64,000 nucleotides of DNA, taken from positions 1,054,001 to 1,118,000 of the forward strand of contig JAWNGF010000009.1 of NCBI GenBank assembly GCA_037039685.1, in the 5' to 3' direction. The notes below the pieces were generated by a model that saw only the letters and a list, made by a program, of their open reading frames with translations, had not been told where the DNA came from and ran no database searches. The stretch is from Ceratobasidium sp. AG-K (taxonomy: Eukaryota > Basidiomycota > Agaricomycetes > Cantharellales > Ceratobasidiaceae). The position numbers and the translations under genes were made by a program. Positions 1-10,959 of the stretch are shown here, piece by piece (position 1 is the first letter of the stretch; each line of letters begins with the position of its first letter).

Positions 1-1674
1 CGACACTGACCTTGACGTGTCATCTGCTTGTAGATTTTCTCAATGAAATCATTTTGAACTTCTTGTTCTTTGTCGGCAAGACTGGGATGAAAGGGTCTGA
101 ATAATCGCCTGTTTAGCTGTTCACAGAGTATCGCCCGAATGGCGTAAAACAGGAAATCTTCGAGATCTGGAAATGAACCTGTCGACGACTTGACTAGTGA
201 AGGTTTATCCTGCTGATGCCCGAATAAATTCGATAAATTTTGGAGCCGCGAAGGCTCTAGATCTTGGATTGAGATTAGATCTCCTGCGAAATTATCGACT
301 ATGTGTTCCGATATCGATTGGCCAAGCTCCTCGATCAAGCGGTTGATGTCGCTGAATGTTTGTGTGATTTGACCGTGTTCCGCAATGTCGCGGTCCTGCA
401 GATGGGAACGAAGAGATGCATATTCGACTTGAGTTTGTTCGAGCTTGTTCTTCAGCTCCCTAATTTGATCTTTGTATACGGATTCAGTCGTGCTATTATC
501 GACATCTAACGCAGACTGCTTCAATTCCTCCCCTAGACCCGGGCTATGCTCTGTAAATATTAGCCAACATTGATTAACTTTCCGATATGATGGCATGAAC
601 GTATCAGTACCTTTATTAGACCCTTCATCCTGCGAATGCACAGAATTCGATGGCTGGGTATCGTCTTTGGGCTTTTCCTGGACGGATTGCCTCGCTAGCT
701 GATCGCCTCTGCGATCGTCCGCATCGTTGTCAAGCCGCGTTTGAAGATGCTTGGCAACATCTTCAATGCTCCACGTTTGAGCAGTTCCGTTTTGTGTAAA
801 GTCGGTGGCCTTGTCTTGAGCGTAGAAGCGCTGCGGATCGAGGGAAGCGCATGGCCGAACTATCTCCTCAATCGATCGGCGATCCAACTTGTAAACCAGC
901 ACCTTGGGGTCCTGGACGTGGCCGTAAAACGAGCGAAAGGGCGAGCCTTCCGACATGATTGATTGACGCAATGTTGCTTCCGGTTGCGTACTGGCCGTTT
1001 GTGGCCGAACCACAATAGTAACACGATCCAGGAAGTCTTCCCCGATCAAGGCACCTAGGAGTTGAAGGTTCCTCCGGAGTGTTTGGCTGCGCAAATCGTC
1101 GGTCGCAGGATGAACGTAGATAATTCCCACCAATCTCATGGGGAGACGCTGCTGCCTTGATTCAAGAATGTGAATCATTGCATAATCAAGCTACGTAGTT
1201 GACTTACGACTGGTCCCCAAGATATTCGACCAACTTCAATAGTGTATCTTTTACATGTGTTGGGTCGCCAAAGCCTGGAGAGTCAATGAACTTGATCTTC
1301 TTATCCCCAATCCAGTAACGATTCGATAATCGAAATTCTGTAGTGGGGCTAAGATTTGTTACTCGCAGCTGCTTGAAGTCGTTGGCCACGAAATTGATCA
1401 GCTAAGGGATGATAATAACATTTGGGCTTTGTGCTTATCAAATCCTGACTGGTCCCACGTACAGTCGTCTTTCCACATCCACGAGGACCAAGCAGTCTAT
1501 GTATGGTTATATGTTAAGTGATACTGTTCAACAACGAAATATTCTCGGGACATACAAAATGTTAGCTACTGCAATGCCTGCATTTGGCTTAGTTTTCCAG
1601 GAACCGCCGGATGGGGTTTCACCTGACGATTGGAGGGCGCCACGGTGACTATCGGTTGAAGAGGTCTTGCTCAT
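1..1674 (-). CDS. G-domain (P-loop) and coiled-coil protein, copy 1; 3' end cut by window
   Basis: Four exons are predicted on the minus strand (1674-1556, 1496-1463, 1401-1208, 1155 to beyond the left edge), starting at the ATG at 1674. A P-loop (GPRGCGKTT) sits across introns 1 and 2, followed by a G3-like DSPGFGD, a strand resembling GIIYVHP, a long charged linker, a coiled coil near 450-350, and the start of the C-terminal domain shared with the genes at 5517-7537 and 13703-15081 (FRPFHPS stretch near 90). The architecture resembles fungal AIG1/GIMAP-like or septin-like GTPases, so nucleotide hydrolysis is expected; substrate and role are unknown. No NKxD (G4) motif is visible. It lies 368 bp downstream of Hsp70-A in the same direction. 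The last exon is open to base 1, so the true C terminus is outside the window. Confidence 0.75.
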
Positions 1675-2042
1675 TGTGTGCCTTTGGTTTAGTTGTTACG
1701 CACTAAGGAATTAGGATGGAGAGTGAGGGGATGAAGTATTCGCCTAAATTGATATCTGAATCATGTGGCACATCGACCTGGGGTTGTAAAACACGTGATC
1801 AATGGGTGTCCGGCGTGTGTGCGCTTGTAAATCAACCCTGTTACTTTCGTTGTCACAAAATTATAGAACCCTCGACTGCATATATAGAAATAAACCCCTA
1901 ATTTCTTTGCCAACATGTACACGGTCTACAAATTACCGCTTGGCCTCACAATCAATCAAATTTGAGCAGAGTTTGGACTTTGTTAAATTACTGGTGCGTT
2001 GCATAGTCTTTGACTATTTAGTAGAATGAATGCATGGTAATC
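1675..2042. other. Intergenic, between Hsp70-A 3' end and G-domain gene 1 promoter
   Basis: About 370 bp, AT-rich, holding the 3' flank of Hsp70-A and the promoter side of G-domain gene 1. Short open frames here have no recognisable content. The TAGCCAC element found before the Hsp70-like genes was not seen here. Confidence 0.5.
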
Positions 2043-4591
2043 TTAGTCAATTGGTTGAGCAACAAGCTTGATGGGCCCATGACGAGTTTTGCCCTGATTT
2101 CAACTCGTTCATAAATTTTGTACGACGGCACTTAGTTCTGGGCTCACCTTTTCCTCCCATTCAAGATACGCGTTTACCTCCGTGTCCCCAAAATGGATGC
2201 AAACATAGAAGAGTAACCCCCAATACCGCTTCCCATGTGGTCCTATCCTGGCCTCCAGAGCCCCACTCATGCTCTTCAGATCGGCAGGTATCAAGCATAC
2301 ATGTTCGAAGCCCGCTAGCAACATGTCTGCGCGACTTGTTATACCCCGAAATGGAATAAACAATGATGGGAGCTCACCAGAGTTACTCCTTAACCACTTT
2401 GGTTGGTCGTCGCCGGAATAGCTGTATAGTGCGATTTCAAAGTTGGCTAAATTTGGGGTAGGGGTGTCGTATGTTCGTACAAAGCGTTGTCGACAAACTG
2501 AGTCGACGTCAACAGCGATCCCCTGAGAAATTGCTAAGCGCAGGTGTTGACGAGGAATATGACTTAAAAAAGACCTTCTTAGCAATCTCACACCAAATAC
2601 CGGTTATCTTCTCATAACCATCAACTGCCGTGTGCGTAGTGCGCTCACGATGATCGCTGGAATCAGGATCAAACCTGGTGTATCCTTGGATTCCGAACGA
2701 CCATCGAGGAGCTCGCCTGAATACACTCGTTATGGTATTCCATATCACGGCGCCTTCTGCTACTGCTTTGGAACTTGAACACAAACTTGAGTTGATCATT
2801 TATTGGTAAAACTTTTCAATGCTTACGTGCTGTCGTTCGCCGTTGTAAGTTCACAGTTTAAGGGATTGTACCGATCCTTGAGCTGCTTTTGGAGATAGGG
2901 GCTGTCGCCAAAGCCGCCTACCAGCATAATGTGCTACCCGTTGTTTGCTTGATGCTCATACGAGATGTAATTCGTAGTACACTTACGGAAACGTCCATCC
3001 CGCTAATTTGTTCATCCACACTGTCAACAATGTCTGTGACACAGTGGTGAAAAAACGACTGCATAATTGTCCTGCCCGAGTCAAAGATTAGAACCATATT
3101 CCCAGGCCAACTACAATTTCCTACCCGGGTATTGTCACAACGCCACGACGAATAGTAATGTCTTGATCGCGAACTTGGAGTGCAGGGTTTCCTAGCTTAA
3201 TCCTAGGCTTCTCCGACTCACTCGAAAACAATCGTTTTGCATACGCCTCGAAATCCTTAGTACCTTCCTCGACATACTCCTTTCCCTCCTCTTCATCTGC
3301 TACGACCTTACTAACGGCCTTCTCAAGGTATTCCCTTGCTTGCGTATCGACGTATATGCCACCTGCTTGCACACCTAAAATAATAATGAATCAATGTCTA
3401 TCTTACACATCTGTACGTGTTAGATATACTAACACGCTGAATCGCGCTTCTCTGCGAGCTTAAGGATTGGATCAGTAGAGATCACAGTGTATACTGTGGT
3501 ATCGATAGTGGAACCACCGGCGTCACAAACTGCAAAGTTGAAGCCGGACTACGGTCAAAATTGAGTAATTAAATGAACCTGTTATGCGGCCAAACCATAC
3601 CTGGATTCTATTCAATATATTGCTGTAGCGAATGCAATAGTGCACCGATGCCTCTGCCTCGGTAACAAAACGAATCCTGCTCGCTGCGGTTGCCTCATCA
3701 ACAAGTCCTCCTTTGATTGCGGCCCTCCGAAGGAAGTTCTGTTGTCGAAAGCCCCATCCGTTGGGATGCGCAATAATAAATACTGCCTCGGAACAATACC
3801 GTTTCCAGATCTTCCCTCCGTCCACAATTTGATCTTCAAAAATTGGCTTTGTATGTTTCAGAAGGTAGGCCATAAAGTCCGCATAGATTTGATCCAGTAG
3901 GACGCCATTTGGCAGGGCTGACGTTTTTGTAAGCGTTCAAATCGCTCTGCTCCGCCCACAACTCACGATCCAACTCAATAGAATTTTTCTTTCGCATCTC
4001 GCTTGTATGCAAATGAAGTTTGAAATGTCTTGCAAGCGTCCAACCATGAATTTCAGCATCTTCCCGAGCTTCCAGAGACGCCGCCTCTGCTCCATGTGAC
4101 ATAGCCTTTCACCAAATGTCAGCGAGGGATGGACACAGATACCCAAAAATTACAAAACCTTTCCCTTTTCATCGTACCAAATCAGAGTTGGGATTTTGCT
4201 TTGAGATTCCAGTGCCTGTCCTGGCCAGCGACCAACACGATGGATTATTTGGGTTGCACCTAAATAGACGTGAACATCTCAGTCGACCTAATGATGGAGG
4301 AAAACGTTTATCGTGCTAACCTTTTTGCAAAAATGTGAAGGCCACGCCACTCTGTGTTGACCCGATATCAATGCCAATCATTATTCTACTTTCTTCTTCT
4401 CGCCAAACATTCTCTGATGTAGTTGGCTTTGGACCGTTGTTGTTGGAATCTTTTGGCCCCGTGCCCGTGCTTTGGTGTTGGGTTCCGCCTGAGCGTGGCA
4501 TAGGGTTAGCCAAATACGTTCCTAATCGGTCGAGCATACCTAAGGAATTGTGTGCCCCCCGCGACCGTTGCCTATTATTGGGGTAATACAT
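2043..4591 (-). CDS. Hsp70/HSPA12-like ATPase, copy A
   Basis: A multi-exon minus-strand gene starting at the ATG at 4591. About 70 residues precede the phosphate-1 motif GIDIGSTQSGVAF. The next exons carry WPGQALESQSKIPTL, the HPNGWGF stretch (near 3760), the phosphate-2 motif CDAGGSTIDTT (near 3510) and the adenosine motif LVGGFGDSPYL (near 2910). It continues through the AVAEGAVIW exon to YLEWEEK, and a last small exon gives GKTRHGPIKL and a TAA at 2043. All three actin-like ATPase signatures are present, so ATP binding is likely. As in HSPA12 proteins, no classical substrate-binding domain or EEVD tail is recognised. The intron after the exon ending near 2575 uses a weak GTCT donor. It is the oldest-looking Hsp70 copy here and precedes a G-domain gene. 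Function is unknown beyond family membership. Confidence 0.85.
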
Positions 4592-4683
4592 GTTCTAAAT
4601 TATCTTCAAATGCTCTTTGACTAAGATCAAGGGCAATTTCGGTTATCGAAGTCCGGCTAAACACTTGTTGCGCGAGTCGGTCA

Positions 4684-4697
4684 AAGTGGTTAGCCAC
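4684..4697 (-). promoter_or_regulatory. TAGCCAC upstream element of Hsp70-A
   Basis: The plus strand reads AAGTGGTTAGCCAC, about 100 bp upstream of the Hsp70-A ATG. The TTAGCCAC core matches the element before copies B to F; the rest is diverged. A cis-regulatory role is inferred only from position and conservation. Confidence 0.4.
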
Positions 4698-5150
4698 CAA
4701 TATGAGAAATAATCACGTGATTAAGCCAATTGACAACAACCAAATTAGGGAGATTTTGGGTCCTCCAAACACACTAACGATACTTAGGGCTTCATGGAGC
4801 TTGTTTGAACGAGCTCACTGAACTTGTCTTCATTGTTTTATCGTGTCAAATACTAGAAGCTGTTTTGTGACCTGCCTGCGGGGTACATCATACATACTTT
4901 ACTGAGATTCATTTGGCAAAACAGCCAGGGCGAGCAGGTATCTCCAACAGATTCAGGAGGCTCCAGAGATGCCGGAGACTTATCTTTTGGTATTGTACCG
5001 AACATCCGAGGACTTCGGAATCCCTCAGACTCAGGAGATAAATGCATCCACCTCTCTGCCAACCCAAGGTTGTGTTTCGGTGCGGCCGAACGGCAGATTC
5101 TCTACAAAAATCTCAAACTCTCATTCAGCTCATGAGGTTTCTGGATTTAG

Positions 5151-5286
5151 GGGAGATGCTCGTTCGTGAGACAAACGCTCGTGACGTCTCGTGAGCCCTC
5201 GCGAGATAAGCACGCGTTTTGCTCGCGATTGCTCGCGACTCCTCCTGAGCGCTTGGGAACCGCCACGAGCTCGACGAGCATCTCCC
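5151..5286. repeat. Inverted repeat with CTCG-rich centre (possible MITE-like hairpin)
   Basis: GGGAGATGCTCGT at 5151-5163 is the exact reverse complement of 5274-5286, about 110 bp apart. The centre is dense in CTCGTGAG, CTCGCGA and related words. No target-site duplication could be confirmed by eye. Confidence 0.55.
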
Positions 5287-5516
5287 ATTGATACCGGGTC
5301 CCCGCGAGACTCTCGGTTTTTGCGGACGTTGATCCATAAACCATCACGAGATTATTACACGTTGCTTAGACATCGTGTATGCACCCCTCTGAGTGGAGTT
5401 TGTTGGACCATGGAATAGTTCGAGGGTCGCGTATTCACGTCCGAGGGCTGAAAAGTCAACACATATTGATTGAAGTTCTGGTACTTTAGAGATTTACAAG
5501 GCTCATAATAACGTGT

Positions 5517-7537
5517 TTACGAACGAGTAAAAAAATGTTCAGTCAGTACATTGGCACCAAGTATGGTGGTTGGCTCGGCTGCTTCTCCTTGTAACTTGGG
5601 GCGAGAAAGTGACAAACCAAGGCCAATGGTGCATATTGTTTTCTTGGCTGGGGCTCCCCTGCTCGACTCGAACTCCGCCATCAACTCATGATCAAAAGGT
5701 GTCCCAGGTTCATAGAATGTGGGTTGAAAGTTTCCGAGAGTGACTACCTCCCCTTTTAGGATGTCGTTCCAATCCCAAGCAGAGTTAACAATCTGCCCAA
5801 GGCGCACACATTGATCTTTGGTCAACACTATGCCCTTGTCCTGGCCAAAATAGGCGTTGATTAGGTTTGAGATGTCATTCGTGGTCCTTTGAACATGGGA
5901 TTCGATCATTTCCCTTCGGGATTCAACGCCTTTATCTTTGGACAACGCAGTGAATGAGTTGGCGCGCCATTTCGCAGCAACTACCTGAGGGCCTGCTCAC
6001 GTCTTGTCAGGGAAGTCATGGAAGGTACTGAAATACCTACTTTGACGGCGGATTCCTTCGTACAACGAATTTATGAATGTAATCTCGGGCGGAGAGGTGA
6101 TTATAGGGTGAAATGGCAGAAAGACGTGGTTGTAGAGGCGTTGGCAAATAATCGATCTCAGAGCCAAGTCAAAGAAGTCTTCGATTTGCATACCGACCCC
6201 ACTAGCGGACACAACCAAAGATGAGAGCCCATCTTCATGTCCGAACTGAAGCTTCAAGTCAGCGAGGTCGATCGCTTGGAGGGCTGTCACATTGCCTAGA
6301 TCCTTGGCATTCGGTGCGATATAGTCATCCACCAGATATTGGGCAACAAGCCGGCTGAAATCTTCAATGCTACGAGTAAGGTCTTTCAACGATTGTACTA
6401 CTTTGATCTGCTCGGTGTTGTCCTGGAGCTGCAACTCGGAACGAAGGGAGCCATACTCTAGCCGGGTTTGTTCAAGTTGGGCTCGCAATGATTTCAATTC
6501 TTCGTCACTTTTGTCTAGGGCTAGCTGAAGTTGTTGGCAAAGTGCTTCGGAATCTTCGGCATTCGCTCGCCTCTGACGATTTCCATTTGAATTCTGCTGA
6601 AGGCGGTGAGAGGGGAAGATCTCATTGATCAGGTAATCCAACGCCTTGAAATCTGTTCGGCCATTTAGGTGCCTTGGTCGGGTCCTTAAATAGAATTTTG
6701 GAGGTTTGGGAGGACCCGAGTCGAATTCCGTCAAGACGCCATGAATGCTCGTCGGCAACAAGCTAATTCGTCGAAATCTTGTGCCCGCGGTATGAAACGA
6801 GTGAAGTGGAGACGCAGGATCTTCAGGCGAAAGGGTAGCATCGAGGTCGGATGATGTATCTGGTCCCACCACAGCGACTATTACATTAGGCATCCAAGAT
6901 CTCCCAAATAGACCTTGGATTGCCTCAAGGTTTGGTTTAAGCTTTGAAGAGGTTGCGTTACTATCCTCCGGTTGAAGATACAATATTCCATGGGGTCTAA
7001 CGTGGCTTTAGCAGCACTGTCAGCCGCCTTCGGCGAGTTCAAATATACTAAGCGCTTACATTCTAAATAAATAGAGTATCATTTGCTTGAATAGATCAGC
7101 ATCACTGTGGTTGCGGGTGTTCAAGCCTGGCGTGTCGATAAGCCTAAACGGTTGTCCAGAAATATCATGTTGCAGGAACCCAAACTCAGTCGTACAAGGC
7201 CCAGATCCACCTGAAGCCACGGCTACTTGTTCGTTACTGACTGCATTGATCAACTTTATAGATTGAACAATCGGGTTTCTCCGGGATTAAGTCAAATCAT
7301 TGACTCACTGTTGATTTGCCAGATCCACTAGGACCCATGATACTTGAATAGAATGGTAGAAACCCGTCTATCAACCAAAAATGAATCGCACGACGGAAAT
7401 TTCACCTACAGCACATAAGTGGGAAAGCGGCCTCTTAAATTTTGTGCGCCTGGACGAAAGGCTTGGCTGGATGTGTCTTGCGATTCGACAGGGCCTTCGC
7501 CTTGATTTAGCGAAGTGGTTTGAGCATCATCAGACAT
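5517..7537 (-). CDS. G-domain (P-loop) and coiled-coil protein, copy 2
   Basis: Five exons are predicted (7537-7410, 7342-7309, 7253-7060, 7005-6041, 5980-5517), giving about 594 codons with phases that join cleanly. The ATG at 7537 is chosen because it leads in frame into the P-loop exon. The P-loop GPSGSGKST (near 7330) is followed by LINAVS, a G3-like DTPGLN (near 7130), the strand HGILYL, and VIVAVVGPDT where a G4 NKxD might be expected but is absent. A coiled coil spans about 6560-6380, then comes a C-terminal domain with FLPFHP and KWRANSF, ending at TAA 5517-5519. The same domain order occurs in the gene at the left edge. It probably binds GTP or ATP; its partner is unknown. It lies 320 bp downstream of Hsp70-B, same strand. 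Confidence 0.8.
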
Positions 7538-7857
7538 GTTTTCAAGTCTAACCGATGAGTGCTCAAGCTGGAAGAAACTGGCTGGTCAAGGGCGTTGATC
7601 CGAGTGGCTCAGCACGTGCGTTGGAGGTGGCAATTGCATGACTAAGCGGATGGCCTGATGAGGTGTCGGGCTTCGTACCAATTTAGCATCCCACGCTGCG
7701 GGAGGTTGCTGAGAATTTTAGGCTATGTATCGCCATAATAGTAATTGATCGTGCTCTTATATATTGTGAAAGATGATACGTTTGAATACTTGAACGTGCG
7801 TATTTTCAATCACAACGGCACTCCCAATACATGGAATGGACTAAAGCCTCAAACTGA
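7538..7857. other. Intergenic between Hsp70-B and G-domain gene 2
   Basis: About 320 bp with the promoter side of G-domain gene 2. No open frame or repeat of note, and no TAGCCAC element was seen. Confidence 0.5.
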
Positions 7858-10302
7858 TCAATATTGAGAGATCAGTTTAGCAGGTCCGGTACGTGTCACT
7901 CCCTATTCAGGCATTTTTAGTTAGATTGATCTGCAACAGAACCCCAACACAGACCTTGGAACCTACCTTTTCAACCCATTCTAAGAATGCACGGTATTCA
8001 GTTCGGCCAAAGTGTATACAAACATTAAAGCTCAAGCTCCAGTACACTACTCCACCAGAGGTTTTATGAAGAGTCAAAGCGCCTCGCATCCTGTTTAGGT
8101 TCGCGGTAACCGAACCAACAAGGTGAAATCCCGGCATTAACGACCCTTACGACTTGATTTCAGTGCTGGAATGTGAGTTTGAAAGTTGAGGGCTTACCTG
8201 GCTTAAACCTCATCCACTCTGGTGCGTCGGACAAGCTATAATACCAAATATTCTCACTGAAGTTGTCAAGATTAGGATTCGGGGTAGTATATTCCCGGTA
8301 GTAGGGTCGACGCGTAACGGTGTCACAGTCGACGGGGATACCCTGCACAATACCCATTCACTAACCAGCGCAATATAGGGAGCGCGTGACCCTACCACCC
8401 ACCTTGGGGATAATTTGCGACCAGCCTCCTATTGAATGCAAACCAGTTGGCCATTCAACAGTCTTGCGCCGCCGGTGGGATTGAATTTTTGGGTCGTGAG
8501 GGACGAGTACTTCGATCCCATAGGAGTACCATGGTGTGCGCTTTACGACACTGTTCGAGCAGTACCAAATGATCGTTCCATCCGCAACGGCTTTTGCACT
8601 ACATTCGCACTAGTAAACATCAAGTAGTTACGCAATAACGGGATTGACTCACGCTGTTTCACCCGTAGTAGTCGTCACCTCACAGCCCCGGGGTTCGAAC
8701 CGTGCTTTCAGTTGCTCTCGAAGATACATGCTTTCTCCAAATCCTCCCACCAGCAATATGTGCTACATTGGTCGTGTCCATATTAGCATAGCAAGCCAAC
8801 GAGAGTCCGTCCGGCTCACCGAGACATTAATTGATCCCAGCTGGGAATCGACACTCGACAATATCTGATCCACGCAGAAGTCGAAAAACGTTCTTACAAT
8901 AGGTCTAGACCACCCCCGGGAGCGTTATTATGATAGCTAATGTGCTGGAGATCAACGACGCTGAAACATACCCCGGCAACGATATACGACCACGCCTTGC
9001 ACGGATTATGGTATTATTGTACCTTGTCCCAGCAATTTCGATGCTCTGGTCCATTATAACGTAGCGAAAGGCTCGCTTTGCATTACTCTCAAAATCCTTT
9101 GCACCACGATCTGTATATTCGTCGACTTCCTCGAGAGGGAGTTCGGCTTTCCGGAACATTTCGCGTAGGTATCTTTCAGCGGTCGCATCAACAAAAATAG
9201 CACCAGCTTGTACACCTGAAAGAGCGCTCAACCGCATAACAAGCTACAATAATGATTTACTTACAGTCTGAAGCGCGGGCTTCCTCCAGGCGAATGGGGC
9301 CGAGGCTCCGTACAGTGTACACTGTCGTGTCTACTGTGGACCCCCCTGCATCACATACAGCGAACGTGGACCCGGGCTATCATGGGACACAAATAGGGTT
9401 GATAAAATCGTAGAATATTCCCAAGGGCATCCATTCTTACCTTTAGTTGGGTTCCGATGTTTGAGTAAAGCGTGCAAAAATGGACTGATGCTTCAGCTTC
9501 GTTTACAAAATGAACCCTTTCCCCAGTATCGCTGGAACTCATGAACCCGGCGCTTGCCACCACTGAACGAAGGAATACCTGCTCCCGAATGCTCCACCCG
9601 TTTGGGTGTGCAATTATAACTTCCATCTTCGGTTTGTACTGTTTCCATATCAGCTTTCCGTCAATAATGTGGTCCTGAAAATAGCCTTGGGTATGTTCAA
9701 GGAGATATCCAAGAAAATCAGCGTAAACCTGATCTAGTGACACCCCAGAGGGCAGTGCTAACAAAAACTCATCATTTCAGCGACGCATAAGAGGGAGGGA
9801 GATTGTCGCCACATACGCTCGAGGTCTAACCCGTGCTTGGCTGTAAGGTGGGGTGGATGCAAGTGAAGCTTGAAATATTTGGCTTTTTGCCAGTTTCGGT
9901 CCTCTGCTGCTTCTTCGGCCTGATGAGTCAACGCTTCCGCTCCAAATGATACAGCCTGGAAATATCAGCAGGATTCCCGTTATTACCAAGGCCTCGCACC
10001 TTGTTATCGGTGTCGTACCACAGGACAGTCGGAATTTTGCCGTGACTATTTTGCGACTCCTGACCTGGCCATTGAACAACCTTATGGATTGCTGGCTTGG
10101 CTCCTATAAGAGAAAAGTCCATTATAAGAACAGACATGTATGATACGCTGCCCAGCTCACCTTGCTGCAGAAAGGTAAACGCAACACCACTTTGTGTTGT
10201 TCCGATATCAATCCCAATGACAATTTTTGCTGGGCCATCCCATGGATCTTCAAAAGATCTTGAAGTTGAGCCTCCCGGGGTATTGGTATTGTTGCCGTCC
10301 AT
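7858..10302 (-). CDS. Hsp70/HSPA12-like ATPase, copy B
   Basis: Starts at the ATG at 10302; an upstream in-frame TTG at 10320 was not used. Phosphate-1 GIDIGTTQSGVAF falls near 10210, then WPGQESQNSHGKIPT, the block VYADFLGYLLEHT to IIAHPNGWS (9730-9590), phosphate-2 in the exon near 9350, a VQAGAIFVD exon (9220-8950), and adenosine motif LVGGFGESMYL near 8740. A GTIIWY exon (8610-8410), a GIPVDCDTV exon and FLEWVEK follow, and the last small exon gives GVTRTGPAKL, ending with TGA at 7858. All ATP-binding signatures are intact. It is followed by G-domain gene 2 in the same direction, repeating the A/gene 1 arrangement. Splice donors are canonical, including the one that is GTCT in A, D and E. 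A chaperone-like or signalling ATPase role is inferred from family only. Confidence 0.85.
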
Positions 10303-10959
10303 CCGTACTTGAAAACGCAAGCCCGATCCAAAGTAGCCGCGACTGAAATTAGGTCACGGGGGAGGCGCGAACGAACCACGAGTTGAGCACCAAATTAAAA
10401 GGATTCAATCAGGGAAGACCAATTGTGGGAGTTAGCGAGTGAGGGATGCCTCACCAAGGTTATAGGGGAGGAATCAGTCGGTGGCAAAACGAAGTTGCCG
10501 CTTTAGCCACTGTGCACGTGTTGGTAGCGTAACATGCTTGCGCTGACTCAGCAATATCTGGGTTTCGCATCAGCAAAGCCTGATTGGCTCCCAGCGCTCT
10601 GCAACTGGTTTGGAGACTTTACGGAACTCCCTGGAGCTTCAGGAGCCAAATGGAGTCTCGCTGACGTGCGCGTGGGAGCAGCCATGTCAATTTTCCTATA
10701 CGTGTATGGCATATATGTATCCGCCAGCATACCCAATTTCGTTCGATGGTAACGGAGTACAAACGAACTTAGACAGAAATATATACTGATACCCTCCTTT
10801 TCTACCCTCCCTCCGGGCTACCTACCCCAGGGCAAAGATTGGAATTAAGCCAACTAAGCTACCACTCGACCAAAGTGACTAGTTGGATTTCGAGAAATGA
10901 ACAACCTGGGCTGGACTTGTGCGCGCTACCCCCTATTGGCGACCCAAGTGTGTGCAGGG
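10303..10959. other. Intergenic, Hsp70-B promoter region
   Basis: About 660 bp. It holds the Hsp70-B upstream element at 10494-10510 and open frames on both strands at 10534-10752 with no recognisable product. A stretch near 10830-10870 slightly resembles a tRNA D-arm but does not fold as a tRNA. Confidence 0.5.
10494..10510 (-). promoter_or_regulatory. TTGCC...TAGCCAC upstream element of Hsp70-B
   Basis: GTTGCCGCTTTAGCCAC on the plus strand, about 190 bp upstream of the ATG. It differs from the copy-C element by one base. Confidence 0.5.

Larger units (their letters stand above)
4592..5516. other. Intergenic between G-domain gene 2 and Hsp70-A
   Basis: About 925 bp. It contains the Hsp70-A promoter side with a TAGCCAC element at 4691-4697, an inverted repeat at 5151-5286, and a 69-codon minus-strand open frame at 5062-4853 that matches nothing I recognise and has no visible splice partners. 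No gene is called. Confidence 0.5.

Noticed and set aside
4853..5062. 69-codon minus frame upstream of G-domain gene 2's 3' flank
   Set aside because: No paralog among the neighbours and no splice continuation.
8686..8705. GGTTCGAACC word suggesting a tRNA T-arm
   Set aside because: It lies in the coding sequence of Hsp70-B and no tRNA fold surrounds it.
10810..10880. tRNA-like sequence on the minus strand (TAGCTTAGTTGG and a B-box-like word)
   Set aside because: The A and B box words are too close together and no acceptor or anticodon stem forms.
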